NCBI GenBank assembly: GCA_027943245.1
Contig: JANDJZ010000149.1
Span: 32,585 to 96,584 of the forward strand
DNA: 64,000 bases
Direction: 5' to 3'
Source: Acanthamoeba sp. SK_2022b
Lineage: Eukaryota; Discosea; Longamoebia; Acanthamoebidae
Below are positions 49,682 through 60,225 of this stretch, one piece after another. Below the pieces are notes generated by a model, which was not told where the DNA came from, did no database searches, and worked only from the letters and a program-made list of their open reading frames with translations. A program made the position numbers and the translations under genes. How positions within the stretch are numbered: the first letter of the stretch is position 1; each line of letters starts with the position of its first letter.

Positions 49682-50870
49682 GTATCATGTGATGCAACGT
49701 ACTCCTCAGCCCACTGGCACGCCAACGAAATCACTACACTTGCCTTCAATGCTTCTTTGAGTACGTTGTTGCTTTTTATTTTTATTATTATTATTATTAG
49801 TTTAGATTATTAATTAATTATTGTTGCAGCGGAACGTGGCGGCTGTGTCATTGCCTGTTCTCATCTCCTGAAGGACACAGCATCAGGCGCACCTCAACAC
49901 CAACTTCGAACTTACAAGGGCACTTCCTCAACAGCTGAAGGGGATGGCACAAGAGAAGTTCTAACACATTTAAAAGTACGATCATTTTGGTTTATTTTAA
50001 ATTCTATTTTCATTTTTAAAACTTACATTATAATTAGGAAAAAGGCCTTGTGGTGACCTCGGTGACTGCTGATGGAGATGCTGCTGTACATTCGATTGCC
50101 AAGGAGATCTTCAGTGTGGATGTTGTGTCGAATCGAGACCCCAACCACTACGTGAAAGGAGTGCAAAATTGCCTCCATGACCTGCTCAGTACTCATCCAT
50201 GCCTTGCTGCGGTCACCCCCAAGATCAAGTCACACTTTCTTCTTGGTACGCGCCTCTCCAACACATTCCTTTCCTTGTGACTCACACCCCACGTTTCATT
50301 GTTCAGGCATCAAGTTGTTCTCAGGGAAGAAAGAAGAATTCTGCCAACACATGCGTGGGTTTGTAGACCATGTCACTGAGCAAAACCACAGCAGCTGCCG
50401 CCATCAAGCTCGGCCACCGAAGCCCACTCCAGCGCTCAGTCACGTCGACCACCCTGAGGCTGTGACTGCCCTCAAAGACTTCATTGAAAGCTACCTTGAT
50501 GACTGCGACCGCTATCTCCATGGCCACAAGCACAACAACAAGAGGCGCAACTGGACAACCATGTATGGGCCTCTCACTGACTTGGGGATCTACGAGTGCA
50601 ATGAAGGTACCACCAACAAAGCACTTGTTTCCCTGAGCTCAACAAGTGACGGCAAGCACAACAATGGCAAGGCAACAACAACAGCAAGCACAGTGACCAT
50701 GGCGGCAACAATGACGGCAAGCATGGTGACCACGGTGGTGGCGACAGCAAGCACAACGACGGCAAGGCGACGACGACAGCAAGCACGGTGACCACGGCGG
50801 CAGCGACAACAACGATGGCAAGCGCGGCAACGGCAAGCACAATGTGATGGCCAAAGGGTGACATGGCGCA
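49682..50870 (+). pseudogene. Transposase, C-terminal part (disrupted)
   Basis: Continues the outer element after the copia insertion. Recognisable catalytic-core-like pieces: SCDATYSSAHWHANE (candidate first Asp), VTSVTADGDAAVHSIAKEIF (candidate second Asp), then NHYVKGVQNCLHDLL, PKIKSHFLLG, and a His/Cys-containing region. At least two introns or breaks are present (near 49760-49830 and 49975-50040). The end from 50640 is a degenerate repeat of ACAA/GCAA/GGCG units. Confidence 0.6.
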
Positions 50871-50935
50871 TTATAATAATAAATAAAAATGCCACTATCA
50901 TATTTCAGATTTTTGTGAAGACCCTCTGCGCAGAC

Positions 50936-51012
50936 GCATTCTTTGAGCGCTGATGGTGTTGTGCGGCTGCCACAGTGCTCATTTTTTTTTATTTTCAAAC
51001 CATACTTCCCCC
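50936..51012 (-). repeat. Right terminal inverted repeat
   Basis: Partner of the left repeat, followed by TTAA at 51013-51016. The run of nine A/T at its centre is conserved between copies. Confidence 0.9.
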
Positions 51013-51016
51013 TTAA

Positions 51017-52682
51017 ACCTTTGCATTTGGAAATGAGGAATTTACAGCTAACACTTGGGTGGTTTTGTGGGCCTCACAGCCATTGAGTTCAATTCCTTAG
51101 GGCTGGACAAAGCCACAAGGGACTGGCCAGTCAAGCTACATCATTGATGAGTGCTATGAGTGTGGTGGCAGGCAGGAGATGTGACTGTCCCAAGGTCAAG
51201 GACAAGAAACCCATGGATGGCAAGGCAACCAAGCAAGCACTGGCTGTCACAGTGTCTAAGGACCACTGGTACTTGGACTGCAGAGCAACTGCCATTGCAT
51301 GTGCAGGAAGGACTGGCTGCACAACTACATCAGCCTCAAGGCTGAAGGACAAAGTCTACTTCTTGGCAACCACTTCAACTGTAGAATTGAAGGACTTGTC
51401 CATGCCAACATGTAGATGTCAAAAAGGCCATGACCTTTGCAAGAGTGCTATACACACCAGAACTTGCAAAAAACCTCATGGCCATGGTGACAGCCAGAGG
51501 ATTCAGGAGGCAGCATGTTCAACTGCAAGGGACACAAGGTGCTACAAGCAACCCTGCATGGAAGAATGCTGACACTGCCAATCAAGCCTATCCAGCCTAT
51601 GCAAGTGAACATGGTGTGCAAGAACTTCTCACCAGACCAACCCCACCACCACTACAGGCATGTCAGCAAGACACACTTGCATCCCTGGTCAAGTTGCTTG
51701 GGTTAGTGCATGCAGAAGGAGCCCTCTTGCTGTGCAACATATGCACCCAAGGTGACACAACCAGATATCCACAACTGACCAGCCCCAAGAGCAACCCTAT
51801 AGCTCAAGCAAATCCACACATTGTGTGCAGACCTGGCTACCCATCAGGGAAGCTGGACTACATGTCAGTTATTGACAACTACTGCTGATAAGCCATGATT
51901 TACCTCATCCATAACAGGAGTGGAGTATGCAAGACAATCAGACATTTTATCAAATCAAAAGCCATTGATCAACAGTGTAGAGTACACCAGAGTGACCAAG
52001 GAGGCAAGTACACAAGTGCTGCAGTTCAGCACTACCTAGTCAAGAAAAGGACCACTCACAAGAGGACTCCAGCATGCACTGCCTAGGAGGAAGACGCCAA
52101 GTGGCAAGTGACATGCTGATGGTTTTATGGACCAAGGCTTGCTGGATCACCAGAGGATTCTCTCAAGTCTACAGTGTAGATTTTGACAATTGCACTGGTG
52201 GTATGCCTTGAGCACCTACAATCACTCATTGCCATTGGTTGGCTACACCATCCACCAGGTGGATGTAACCACAGATTCCTCAATGCCACTCTTCCTGAAG
52301 AAAACTATGTTTGCCAAATCAAGGGCTTTGTGGACAAGGGGGTGACTGAACTACATCTGCCTACTACACAAGCCTCTTTGTACTCAAGCAGGCGCCTCTT
52401 GAGTGGAACTGATGCTTGATGTGCACCTTTGCATGCAAGGAAGGATTAATGCTGATGTGTGCCAACCTGTGTGTCTACACATAGCAGTCTACATTGATGA
52501 CTGTGTTATCTGTGCACCAGAATGGTTTGTACCCAACATCAAGAGAGTACTGCATGTCAGCTGCAAGAGGATTGATCTTGGCATTGTGACTTCAATCCTG
52601 TCACTTGAAGTGATGCCAAAGATGGATGGATACAACTTTCACAGTTGGCATGCCAATGGAGCCTGGCTCATTCGTCTGGTGT
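51017..52682 (+). mobile_element. Second, older copia-like element, truncated and decayed
   Basis: Pieces in copia order: a zinc-knuckle trace (YECGGRR-like, about 51150), protease remnant DHWYLDCRATA (51245-51300), integrase (LCNICTQGD at 51735, HQSDQGGKYTSAAVQHYL at 51980-52050), then RT fragments (TRGFSQVYSVDFDN at 52150, FLNATLPEENYVCQIKGFVD at 52275-52345). Frames change repeatedly, and no LTR is visible on either side. CpG is almost absent over this 1.66 kb. The 5' end lies at the outer transposon boundary. Confidence 0.85.
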
Positions 52683-53110
52683 AAAGTGCGCCACTTCCTT
52701 GCGGGAGGCTTGACGGCTGGACGCGGTGTCCACGTTTGTGCGTGGTCCAAGGTGCAGCGCCAGATATAGGCGCTCGAAAGCAGCCACCCGCCATCTGCCG
52801 CTCCGTCGCCCCGGTAGTTCAGCAGAGGGCTTGTCTTGCTCTTTCTCGTCAAACCGAGTTTTGAGTGCAGCTGCCCAATCAACCAATGCCGTTTGTTGGT
52901 TGCCCCAGATGCCGTTCACTTCTTTGCTCTGTTCAGTGCGGCGGCCTTGGCAACAATGACCGAGCCTCAGCAAAAAACTAGTCTTAAGTTATCACCACAA
53001 GCAAGAGACACATAGCAGCGACAGCGCCAGCATAGCATATGTCAGGTAGGCGGAGGAGGCTTGCCGTATACGTGTGCCGTTACTAAACACTTGGGGCTGG
53101 CGTAGACCGA
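52683..53110 (-). other. CpG-rich sequence bordering the mobile island, possible gene fragment
   Basis: Composition switches abruptly at about 52683 to normal CpG-rich host sequence. The reverse strand is open at 52973-52668, with a peptide containing NQQTALVDWAAALKTRFDEK, and runs into the mobile element. It may be the 5' part of a host gene cut by the insertion. I cannot identify it. The promoter of the next gene also lies here. Confidence 0.35.
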
Positions 53111-54961
53111 ATGGAGCAAGAGAAGCAAAAGCTCAAAGATCTCCTGGATATGGGGTTTATTCATGAGGAAGAGTACCGCCAACGCTTTGCCGACTTGACC
53201 GGCAGCTTCCCGTCGTCAGGTAGGTCTTGTTTTTGATTATCTTCTCGATCTTTGTTCCGTTGACTTTCCGTGCAGGCGTGCAGCAAGTGAATATTTTTTA
53301 AATTAATGGATATATCTCCAAATTATTTTATTATTATTTTCGAATTTATTATTTAATTGCGCCAAGACTAAGCGGCCAGCCGTTGCAGGCGAATCGTCCT
53401 TTATTGTTGAACCCACATCGCCCTACGGGTCCTCCTATTCTCCCTACGAGGTACCCCCCAATGCTCCCCTAGTGTTGATACGTAGACTCATTTTCGCTAC
53501 GTTTGTGCGCACAGGTTCCGAGCAGCAACGATACGCCAACGTCGACGTTCGATAGTCCACACAATTACTATACCTCTTACTCTCCTTCATGGCCATCGTC
53601 GTTGCCTGCGGCCGATCCCTACGTCACTTCCTCGTCATCGTCGTCGACATTCAGCTCTGCCTCATCCAGCGGCCTCACTAAGCCCTTCCAGCCCGTGGAG
53701 CCGTGCGACTGCGGGACCACCTACTGCCGCTGCGGTCTCCAAGTCCCGCAGTGTCTGCTCGAGGACCACGTGCAGGTGTGCTCCCGGCCCGCGTGGGACG
53801 CGTTCAAGTGCCCACTCCAGTGCGGCAGCGCATTCGGCTCGCGTGTCGAATCGACGAACCACCTCAAGCACTGCTCCAGCTACATCCTTCACGTACGCCC
53901 GTCGCTTGCATGGGTGTCGCGCACGCATACATACTGACTGAGTTTGTGTGACGTGGGGGCCGAGTAGTGCAAGTGTGCGGTCGACCACTACTGCCATGTC
54001 CTGACGGGACTCGAGAACCGTTGGTGTGCCGAGGAGGTGCTGGCCTGCGACATGGCGCAGCACTGGGGCCAGGTATGCCCCTGGAATTGGCTTCCCCTCC
54101 TATGGTGTGTGGCGGGAGCGGCGGCCACTCGCTCACACGCGCCCAAATGATGGCAGGTGCACCGGCCGCACACCACGCTGGGCGAGCTGCAGCTGCCCGA
54201 GCTGTTTGATTGCCCCGCGGGATGTGGCCAACACGTCGGCGAGCGGTGGGGCATGGCCCGCCACTTTACCACCGAATGCGAAGGTAGGGAGAGCTACCCG
54301 ACCCACGACCCGCACACATCGGCTGACAAACCACTCTCCCCTAGGGTACACGGTCGAGTGTATGATCATGCGAGGTGATGGCGGCTACCTGCAGCTATGC
54401 CGCAGCGATTTGAAGCGGAAGGACATTGCCCGACACTGGGACGAGGTATCGGCCTACCACCACCGCCGCCGCCGCCGCAGCCGGCCATGCGTGATCAAAT
54501 TGTCTCATGAGTTCGACTCCCCTCTGTGCAGACTCACCAGCCCGACCCCGGCTGCGGGCCAGAGATGATCCCAAGTGCGTTTTTTGACTCTCGCGCTCGC
54601 TCTCCTGGTGTCGCGCCTGACCCCCAAGCGTGCTCGTCTGCGTGTGACCCTGCGCAGTGAGGGGAGTGAGATGCCCCAACTCGTGCCTATGCCCCGAGAT
54701 GGACAGAGACCAGCTGTCCAACCATTTGGCTCACTGCCCTGACTACCAGCTCATCTGCCCCAGGTAAACCACTTCGTGGCGCACACGCATACACACGCGA
54801 CTAACTCAATTCTTGCGTCGCTCGACCTATGCAGGTGTCGGGCGGGTCTGTCATCGATGGACGACATGAAGGCGCATGTGGCCGCTGGCTGCTCCCCCGC
54901 GCTACATGAGCCGTGGAACTCCGCCGAGCTGCTGGCCGAGCTGGCTGCACGCTCCAGCTAG
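53111..54961 (+). CDS. TRAF-type zinc-finger protein
   Basis: Nine exons (53111-53219, 53389-53450, 53515-53892, 53968-54072, 54157-54283, 54345-54445, 54532-54574, 54658-54763, 54835-54961) give 385 aa. A short helical N-terminus (QKLKDLLDMGFIHEEEYRQR) and a Ser-rich linker are followed by repeated Cys/His pairs: CDCGTTYCRCGLQVPQC-LLEDHVQVC, FKCPLQCGSAF, FDCPAGCGQHVGERWGMARHF, RCPNSCLCPEMDRDQLSNHL, and CRAGLSSMDDMKAHVAAGC. The recurring pattern C-x(3)-C-x(8-12)-H-x(3-5)-C is TRAF-type zinc finger. There is no RING or MATH domain, so a ligase or receptor-adaptor role is not implied. Function unknown; probably protein binding. Confidence 0.82.
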
Positions 54962-55782
54962 CTGTGAGTGGCCCATGCAACGGATACACTATCACCAAGG
55001 GCCTCGTACGGGCGAGGTGTAGCGCGAAGGCAAATGTATTTTTGATTTTGTGCAATAGGTTGAAAGTTTGTTGGGGGAGGGCACGCCCAGCCTTCTGTAA
55101 TATCACCATTTCTTTCCTGCCAGTGAGGCACACCCACGAGGACATTGATCAGATGTTCTCCACCTTTGTTGTGAATTCTCATGTGTGGAGGGTGGATGAC
55201 TTTGTGCAAGGACACAACACTTGGTACAGCAACCACAGCCAGATATACCTTAGGTTGGGTTGAGTACCACAATACAATATCCACTCCTGAGGATATAATG
55301 ACCAGGGATGGCCAGCAAGCAGCTGCAACCCTGCAGACCAAGATGAAGAAGCCAATGAGGCTGTTGAGATCCACAGCAAGGTGACAAGGTTGCATTGTGG
55401 TGTATGGGAGGAGTTAAGCATAACAGTGTTTGGCAGCTGCAAGTCTTGTGTCCTACACACAAATGGCGCTGTGCTGACAACAAGGCCAGTGGAGATGAGT
55501 GGTCTGATACCAATGAGTCTTCAGAGCCCAGGTATCTCTGAAATAACCACACTGCATGGTTTGAGAATGAGGGTTTCCCCTCCTGTAAAGGAGAAGTTGG
55601 TGGAGAACCTCTTCAACCATAAAGGAGACCGTCTCAAGTGGCGTCTCCTTGCACCAACAGCAAGGCTGCTCAGTCAGATGTGTCACGCCTCCGCTCAGCC
55701 ACGCCACACCATCGCCAGCTCTTGGGAGAAGATAGACCAAGTGCAACGACTGTAGATTGGAGGAGGAAACTAATGAAAAGGG
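54962..55782 (+). mobile_element. Transposon fragment with a DUF7869-like motif
   Basis: A CpG-poor segment between two host genes. Frame 55090-55263 contains FLPVRHTHEDIDQMFSTFVV; the GHTHEDIDQxFS signature is common in a family of transposon-encoded proteins (DUF7869). Further coding-like pieces run to about 55754. Breaks in frame and the absence of visible termini indicate a decayed fragment. Confidence 0.55.
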
Positions 55783-57253
55783 TCACAGCTTGCTGTGGCT
55801 CTCCTCGGAGAGGTCGTCTTTCTGTTTGTGCTGTTGTCGTAGCTGTTGTTGTGCATGTTCGCGTTCGATGTCTGGGTCGCCCTCCGGTGGTCGTCTCTCG
55901 TCGCCGAGTCTGGCCTGTACCCAGGCCAGACAGATGTCGGTGAGGACGTCCTCGTCGTCGAACCAGAAGTGGTCCATGCCGTGCACGACAGCCGTCGTCT
56001 GGAGCCGACCCTGGAAATACTCCACCGTGTACTGGTTCTCTCCCGATCGCTCCACCTTCTTCCGCTTCGTGAAATCCTCCTCTTCAGCCAGCCCCATGAG
56101 CGCCAACGCTTTCACGCTGGTAAGGCAAGAGAGCGGCGAAGCGAGAGGTCAGTATGCGGTGCCAACATAATGGAATGCGAGCAATGCGTGGCGGCGTGTG
56201 TAAAGGCTCACCTCTGTCGGAACCTGGACACGGAGGTGAAGTTGTCCTCGGTGCCAATCACCCACAGGCAGGGCTTCCGCGTCTTGGCCAAGTTGAGGAG
56301 ATGGCCCAGCAATATCCAGGTCAACACGCCAAAGGGGTACGAGACAGCGATGCAACCCTGTGCAGATATGTAAAATAAAATTAAAATTAACAAACAAACA
56401 AACATAAGCGAGACGATGTGGGTTACCTTGATAATATCCACATCATTTACAACGGAGCAGCCAATGGCCGAACCGTAGGAGTACCCGATCAGGTACACCG
56501 CCTCCACCCCACATTCGGACTGCAAATATCTACAGACGGCCACAACGTCCTCCCGCTCCCCACTCCCTGCAAGACACACCCACACAAGAAAGCACCGCGC
56601 ACACATAAACAAGACACAGACGCGTTAACGCGAGCGAGCATTCGTGCGAGAACTCCTGGGAACGGACAACAGGGCAAGCCGCAACCGTTGGAGAGCGAAA
56701 GGCAGAGATGCAGCGATGAAGCAAAGGAGGGAGGAGATACGCACCTCTCCAGGTCTTGCTGCCAGTGGAACGTCCCGTGCCCCTGAAGTTGAACCGCACG
56801 ACGCAGAAGCCCTCTTTGGCAAAGCTGTGCATCGTTTTGATTGAACAATTATTATTCCAAAAAAAAATTAATAATAAATCATCGAGTAGTGTTTGTGTAC
56901 TGCAGGTTGTGCAAAGAAAAGGTCACGAAAGGGAGGACAAACCGTTTGAAGAGGGCCACCACGACGTTGTTGTTCAAGTTGCCGCCCAGCATGGGATGAG
57001 GGTGCGTAATCACGATGCCCACTTTACCATTCTTGAGTCGGTTGCTGTGGTAGTCCTCACCCTCTTCGCTGTCCCTCCCCCCCTCAGCAGCGGGGGAGCT
57101 GCTGGAAGAAGAAGACGACGTGTGCTTGTTGAGGGAAGGTTGTCTGGGCTTGGAGAGAACAGCCTCCAGGTGAACCTGGTCTGACACGTCGATCGTCACC
57201 GCACGACGCACCGCCACCGGCTCCCTCTTCTCTTCCTGCCCTTCCCAGTCCAT
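55783..57253 (-). CDS. Alpha/beta hydrolase, COG2945-like
   Basis: Five reverse-strand exons (57253-56943, 56824-56745, 56566-56427, 56357-56212, 56116-55783) give 336 aa. The family string is clear: VGIVITHPHPMLGGNLNNNV, FAKEGFCVVRFNFRGTGRST, then the nucleophile elbow LIGYSYGSAIG (GYSYG, Ser). The later aspartate is probably in LWVIGTEDNF, and the His in VVHGMDHFWF. The HPHPxxGG(N) and RFNFRGxGRS signatures match predicted bacterial and plant hydrolases of COG2945. The 40-residue C-terminal tail is charged and Gln-rich. Substrate unknown. The start could be 42 bp further upstream. Head to head with kynureninase. Confidence 0.82.
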
Positions 57254-57539
57254 CGCAGGTGTGTTGGATTGATTGCGTTGTTCCCTGCCGCTCAAAAATA
57301 TTTTTAATTCATTTTCTCCATCAATTATTCAGTTTGAAATGCCCGGGAATTCGCAGTGAAATGAAAATCATGTAAACAAAGAGAGAAAAGCTAAGCACTA
57401 AAATTGCCCATCTTATCAATCCGGCTTCTACGATTCAGAGCAACTCAATGGGTATCGTCTTCGGCTCACTGCACACTATTTTACAAGATAGAATTATCAT
57501 TTTTAAACTTACAGCAAACAATTTGAAACTGACCCATAG

Positions 57540-58386
57540 TTTGGATTAGAAGCAACGCAGCAGGCTAGAATCAAGGAAGACCCGCACGGAGCACTTAGGG
57601 CGGTGGCGGCCGAAGTGGGCCACCCGATCGACGACGCCGAGTTGGCGGCCGTGCTGGATCGCAGGGACGAGCTGGCCCACATGCGCTCCCGCTTCCTCTT
57701 CCCGCTGGCCCACGCCGACGACCCCGCCTCGGGCCCCGCCCTCTACTTCTGCGGCAACTCGCTCGGCCTCCAGCCCGCCCGCACGCGCGACTACGTCCTC
57801 TACGAGCTCGACGAGTGGCAGAAGCGCGGCGTGGAGGGCCACTTCCTCCACTCGCCGCTCGCCGCTGGCGGCCAAGCCACAAAGAAGGTGGAGCCGTGGC
57901 TCACGACCGACGAGAACGTGCACGCGCGCGCCGCGCGGCTGGTCGGCGCGCTGCCGCTGGAGGTGGCCATCATGAACGGCCTCACCGTCAACCTCCACCT
58001 CATGATGGTCCCCTTCTACCGGCCCACCGCCCAGCGCCACAAGATCCTCATCGAAGGCCGCTCCTTCCCGTCCGACTGGGTTGGTCCCTCTCCCTTGCTT
58101 GGCTCCCTCCCACACTCGGTCGTGCGCTGACCGTGTCGTGTGTCGTGCGTAGTATGCGGTGGAGACGCAGATCAGGTTCCACGGCTTCGATCCCAGCACG
58201 TCGCTCATCCAGCTGTACCCGCGCGAGGGGGAGACCACCCTGCGCACGGAGGACATCCTGGCCACCATCGAGCGGGAGGGCGACAGCATCGCCCTCGTCC
58301 TGCTCAGCGGCGTGCAGTACTACACTGGTACTGTCCCATGCCTCTTTCGCTCTCTCTCTCTCTCTCTCTCTCCTGGGGGATGCGTG

Positions 58387-58465
<79 letters not shown>

Positions 58466-59398
58466 TGTGTGTGTGTGGTCGTGAGGCAACTGAGTTACTC
58501 ACTATGTGTGGTGGCCACAGGCCAGTTCTTTGAGATCGAGAAGATCACCGCCGCGGGCCACGGCAAGGGCTGCGTCGTGGGCTGGGATCTCGCCCATGCC
58601 GTGGGCAACGTCGTGCTCAAGCTCCACGAATGGGGCGTCGACTGGGCCTGCTGGTGCAGCTACAAATACCTCAACTCTGGGTCCGCTCCCCCACCTCTCT
58701 CTCTCTCTCTCCGCCGAACGAATCTCCAGGCGAGTGGGCTCACACATGGCCTTGTTGCGTGCGTGTGCGCAGACCCGGAGGAATCGCTGGCGTGTTCGTG
58801 CACGAGAGGCACGCCCACAGGAAGGACCTGCACAGGTTCGGCGGGTGGTGGGGCCACACCATCAAGACGAGGTTCGACATGAACCAGCCCTTCGACCCCG
58901 AGGTCCGCCGTCTCTCCCCTCCCTCCCCCTCATTCGCTCTTGTGTGGTTGCGTTTACGATCATGCTCATATGTGTGTGGCGTAGCCGGGCGCATTCGGTT
59001 TCCGGCTGTCGAACCCGCCGGTGCTGCAGTGCGCCACGCTGTTTGCGAGCCTGGAGCTGTTCGAGGAGGCCGGCGGGATGGAGAAGCTGCGCGCCAAGTC
59101 GGTCCTGTTGACGGCCTACCTAGAGACGCTCCTGCTGGAGAAGCTCGGCGAGGATATTCACATCTTCACACCCAAGGAGGTGGGCCAGCGCGGGTGTCAG
59201 CTGTCGGTCAAGTTCTCGGTGCCAGTGGAGCGCGTGCACGAGAAACTCACGCAGAAGGGCGTCATTGTAGACGTGCGAAAGCCCGATGTCATTCGGATCG
59301 CGCCAGCACCCCTCTACAACTCCTTCTCCGATGTCCTCCGCTTTGTCACCCTCCTGGCCCAGGCCATTGGCGAATGCAAGGCTGCACCATCGCTGTGA
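57540..59398 (+). CDS. KYNU: Kynureninase (5' end unresolved)
   Basis: PLP enzyme that cleaves kynurenine or 3-hydroxykynurenine to (3-hydroxy)anthranilate and alanine. Exons 57540-58079, 58153-58327, 58521-58680, 58773-58902, 58985-59398 cover the protein from near its N-terminus. Hallmarks: [55 protein letters not shown] with the PLP-binding Asp, and the Schiff-base Lys in [11 protein letters not shown]. Also [28 protein letters not shown], then APAPLYNSF near the end. No Met opens this frame: 57540 is an acceptor-like site, and an in-frame TAG lies directly before it. Intron 2 contains a (GT)n tract. The alternative substrate preference cannot be told from sequence. Confidence 0.93.
58389..58477. 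repeat. (GT)n microsatellite in kynureninase intron 2
   Basis: About 89 bp of GT with two small interruptions, next to a (CT)n stretch at 58349-58374. Confidence 0.97.
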
Positions 59399-60225
59399 AA
59401 AGCGAGGTCTCCATTAGCTAATGAAGCACCATTGCCAAACCAAAACTGGCGAGCCATCAATAGTCAAACAGTTTCATTGGTACTCACTGGAAGGTGAGAC
59501 TGGCATTAGCATGGCCAAGAGAAGAACACACGATGAAGAATCAGCTGAAAGATAAACGCTGTGCTGTGGCCCAACCAGAGAACAGATCGGGATACCTCCT
59601 GACCTACCTCATCGAGCACAAAGCAGAGGTGAACCTGAGTATCTCGCTGGCGAGGAATTGGGCGGTCGCACGAGGATGCAAGAATGGCCGGCAGCAACCG
59701 CTGCGGGCCGTCCACGCATAAAATGGCTCGCTTCAAGGTTTTTTTTGTCATGTCAACGTAGCTACACAGAGAAGGAGAGAAGAGAGAATGGGCTCAGCTA
59801 TCTGTGCCAACAGTCAGACAGCACACAAGCCATGCCTGCCGCCCGTGCGACACAACGAGAACCGCAAGCTGCGGGCGCATTGGCCGTCAGACCGCAACAC
59901 CTCACACACCAAGAGGTCCAAGGAGCGACAGACGGAGACACGGATTGTGCGATGAACGTCTGGAGACGAGTGGCGTGTCGTCATGGCCCATTAGCAGTAA
60001 TATATACTGATGTTGCAGTCTAAGGTTTAACAAAGACAATTTTTCCTGTTCCTCTCTCGCGCCTCTTGTACTCCTCCCCGCCCCGCTCCGCTTGTGGTTC
60101 AGGATCCAGCGCTTGCGCTTTCTCCACTTCTTCCTCGTCTGCTTCTCGTTTCTTTCTCGACTTCTTCTCTTCTTCTTTCCGGGGCAGGGACGGGCGGAGC
60201 TGAGGGAGAGGGAAGAGGAGTAGCC
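59399..60225. other. Convergent intergenic region, nothing recognised
   Basis: 827 bp between the stops of kynureninase and the ALDH. The expected content is two 3' untranslated regions. I see no coding exon or RNA gene that I could support. Confidence 0.5.

Larger units (their letters stand above)
43492..51012 (+). mobile_element. DNA transposon with 77-bp TIRs, interrupted by a copia element
   Basis: Outer element of a nested pair. Inverted repeats at 43492-43568 and 50936-51012 begin GGGGGAAGTATGG and match over 77 bp except at five dinucleotide sites. Removing the 5.2-kb copia insertion and one 5-bp duplication leaves about 2.3 kb, a plausible autonomous size. The two halves carry transposase-like coding sequence (44030-44478 and 49682-50870). 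TTAA duplications plus a cysteine-rich DDE-type transposase favour a Kolobok-like classification, but this is inference. Confidence 0.8.

Noticed and set aside
43492..51012. piggyBac identity of the TTAA element
   Set aside because: TTAA duplication fits, but the TIRs begin GGGGGAAG rather than the short CCYT type, and the coding pieces do not resemble a piggyBac transposase.
55783..57253. Kynurenine formamidase (AFMID) identity for the hydrolase beside kynureninase
   Set aside because: Attractive from context, but the HGGxW motif of formamidases is absent. The THPHPMLGG and RFNFRGTGRS motifs belong to COG2945-type hydrolases.
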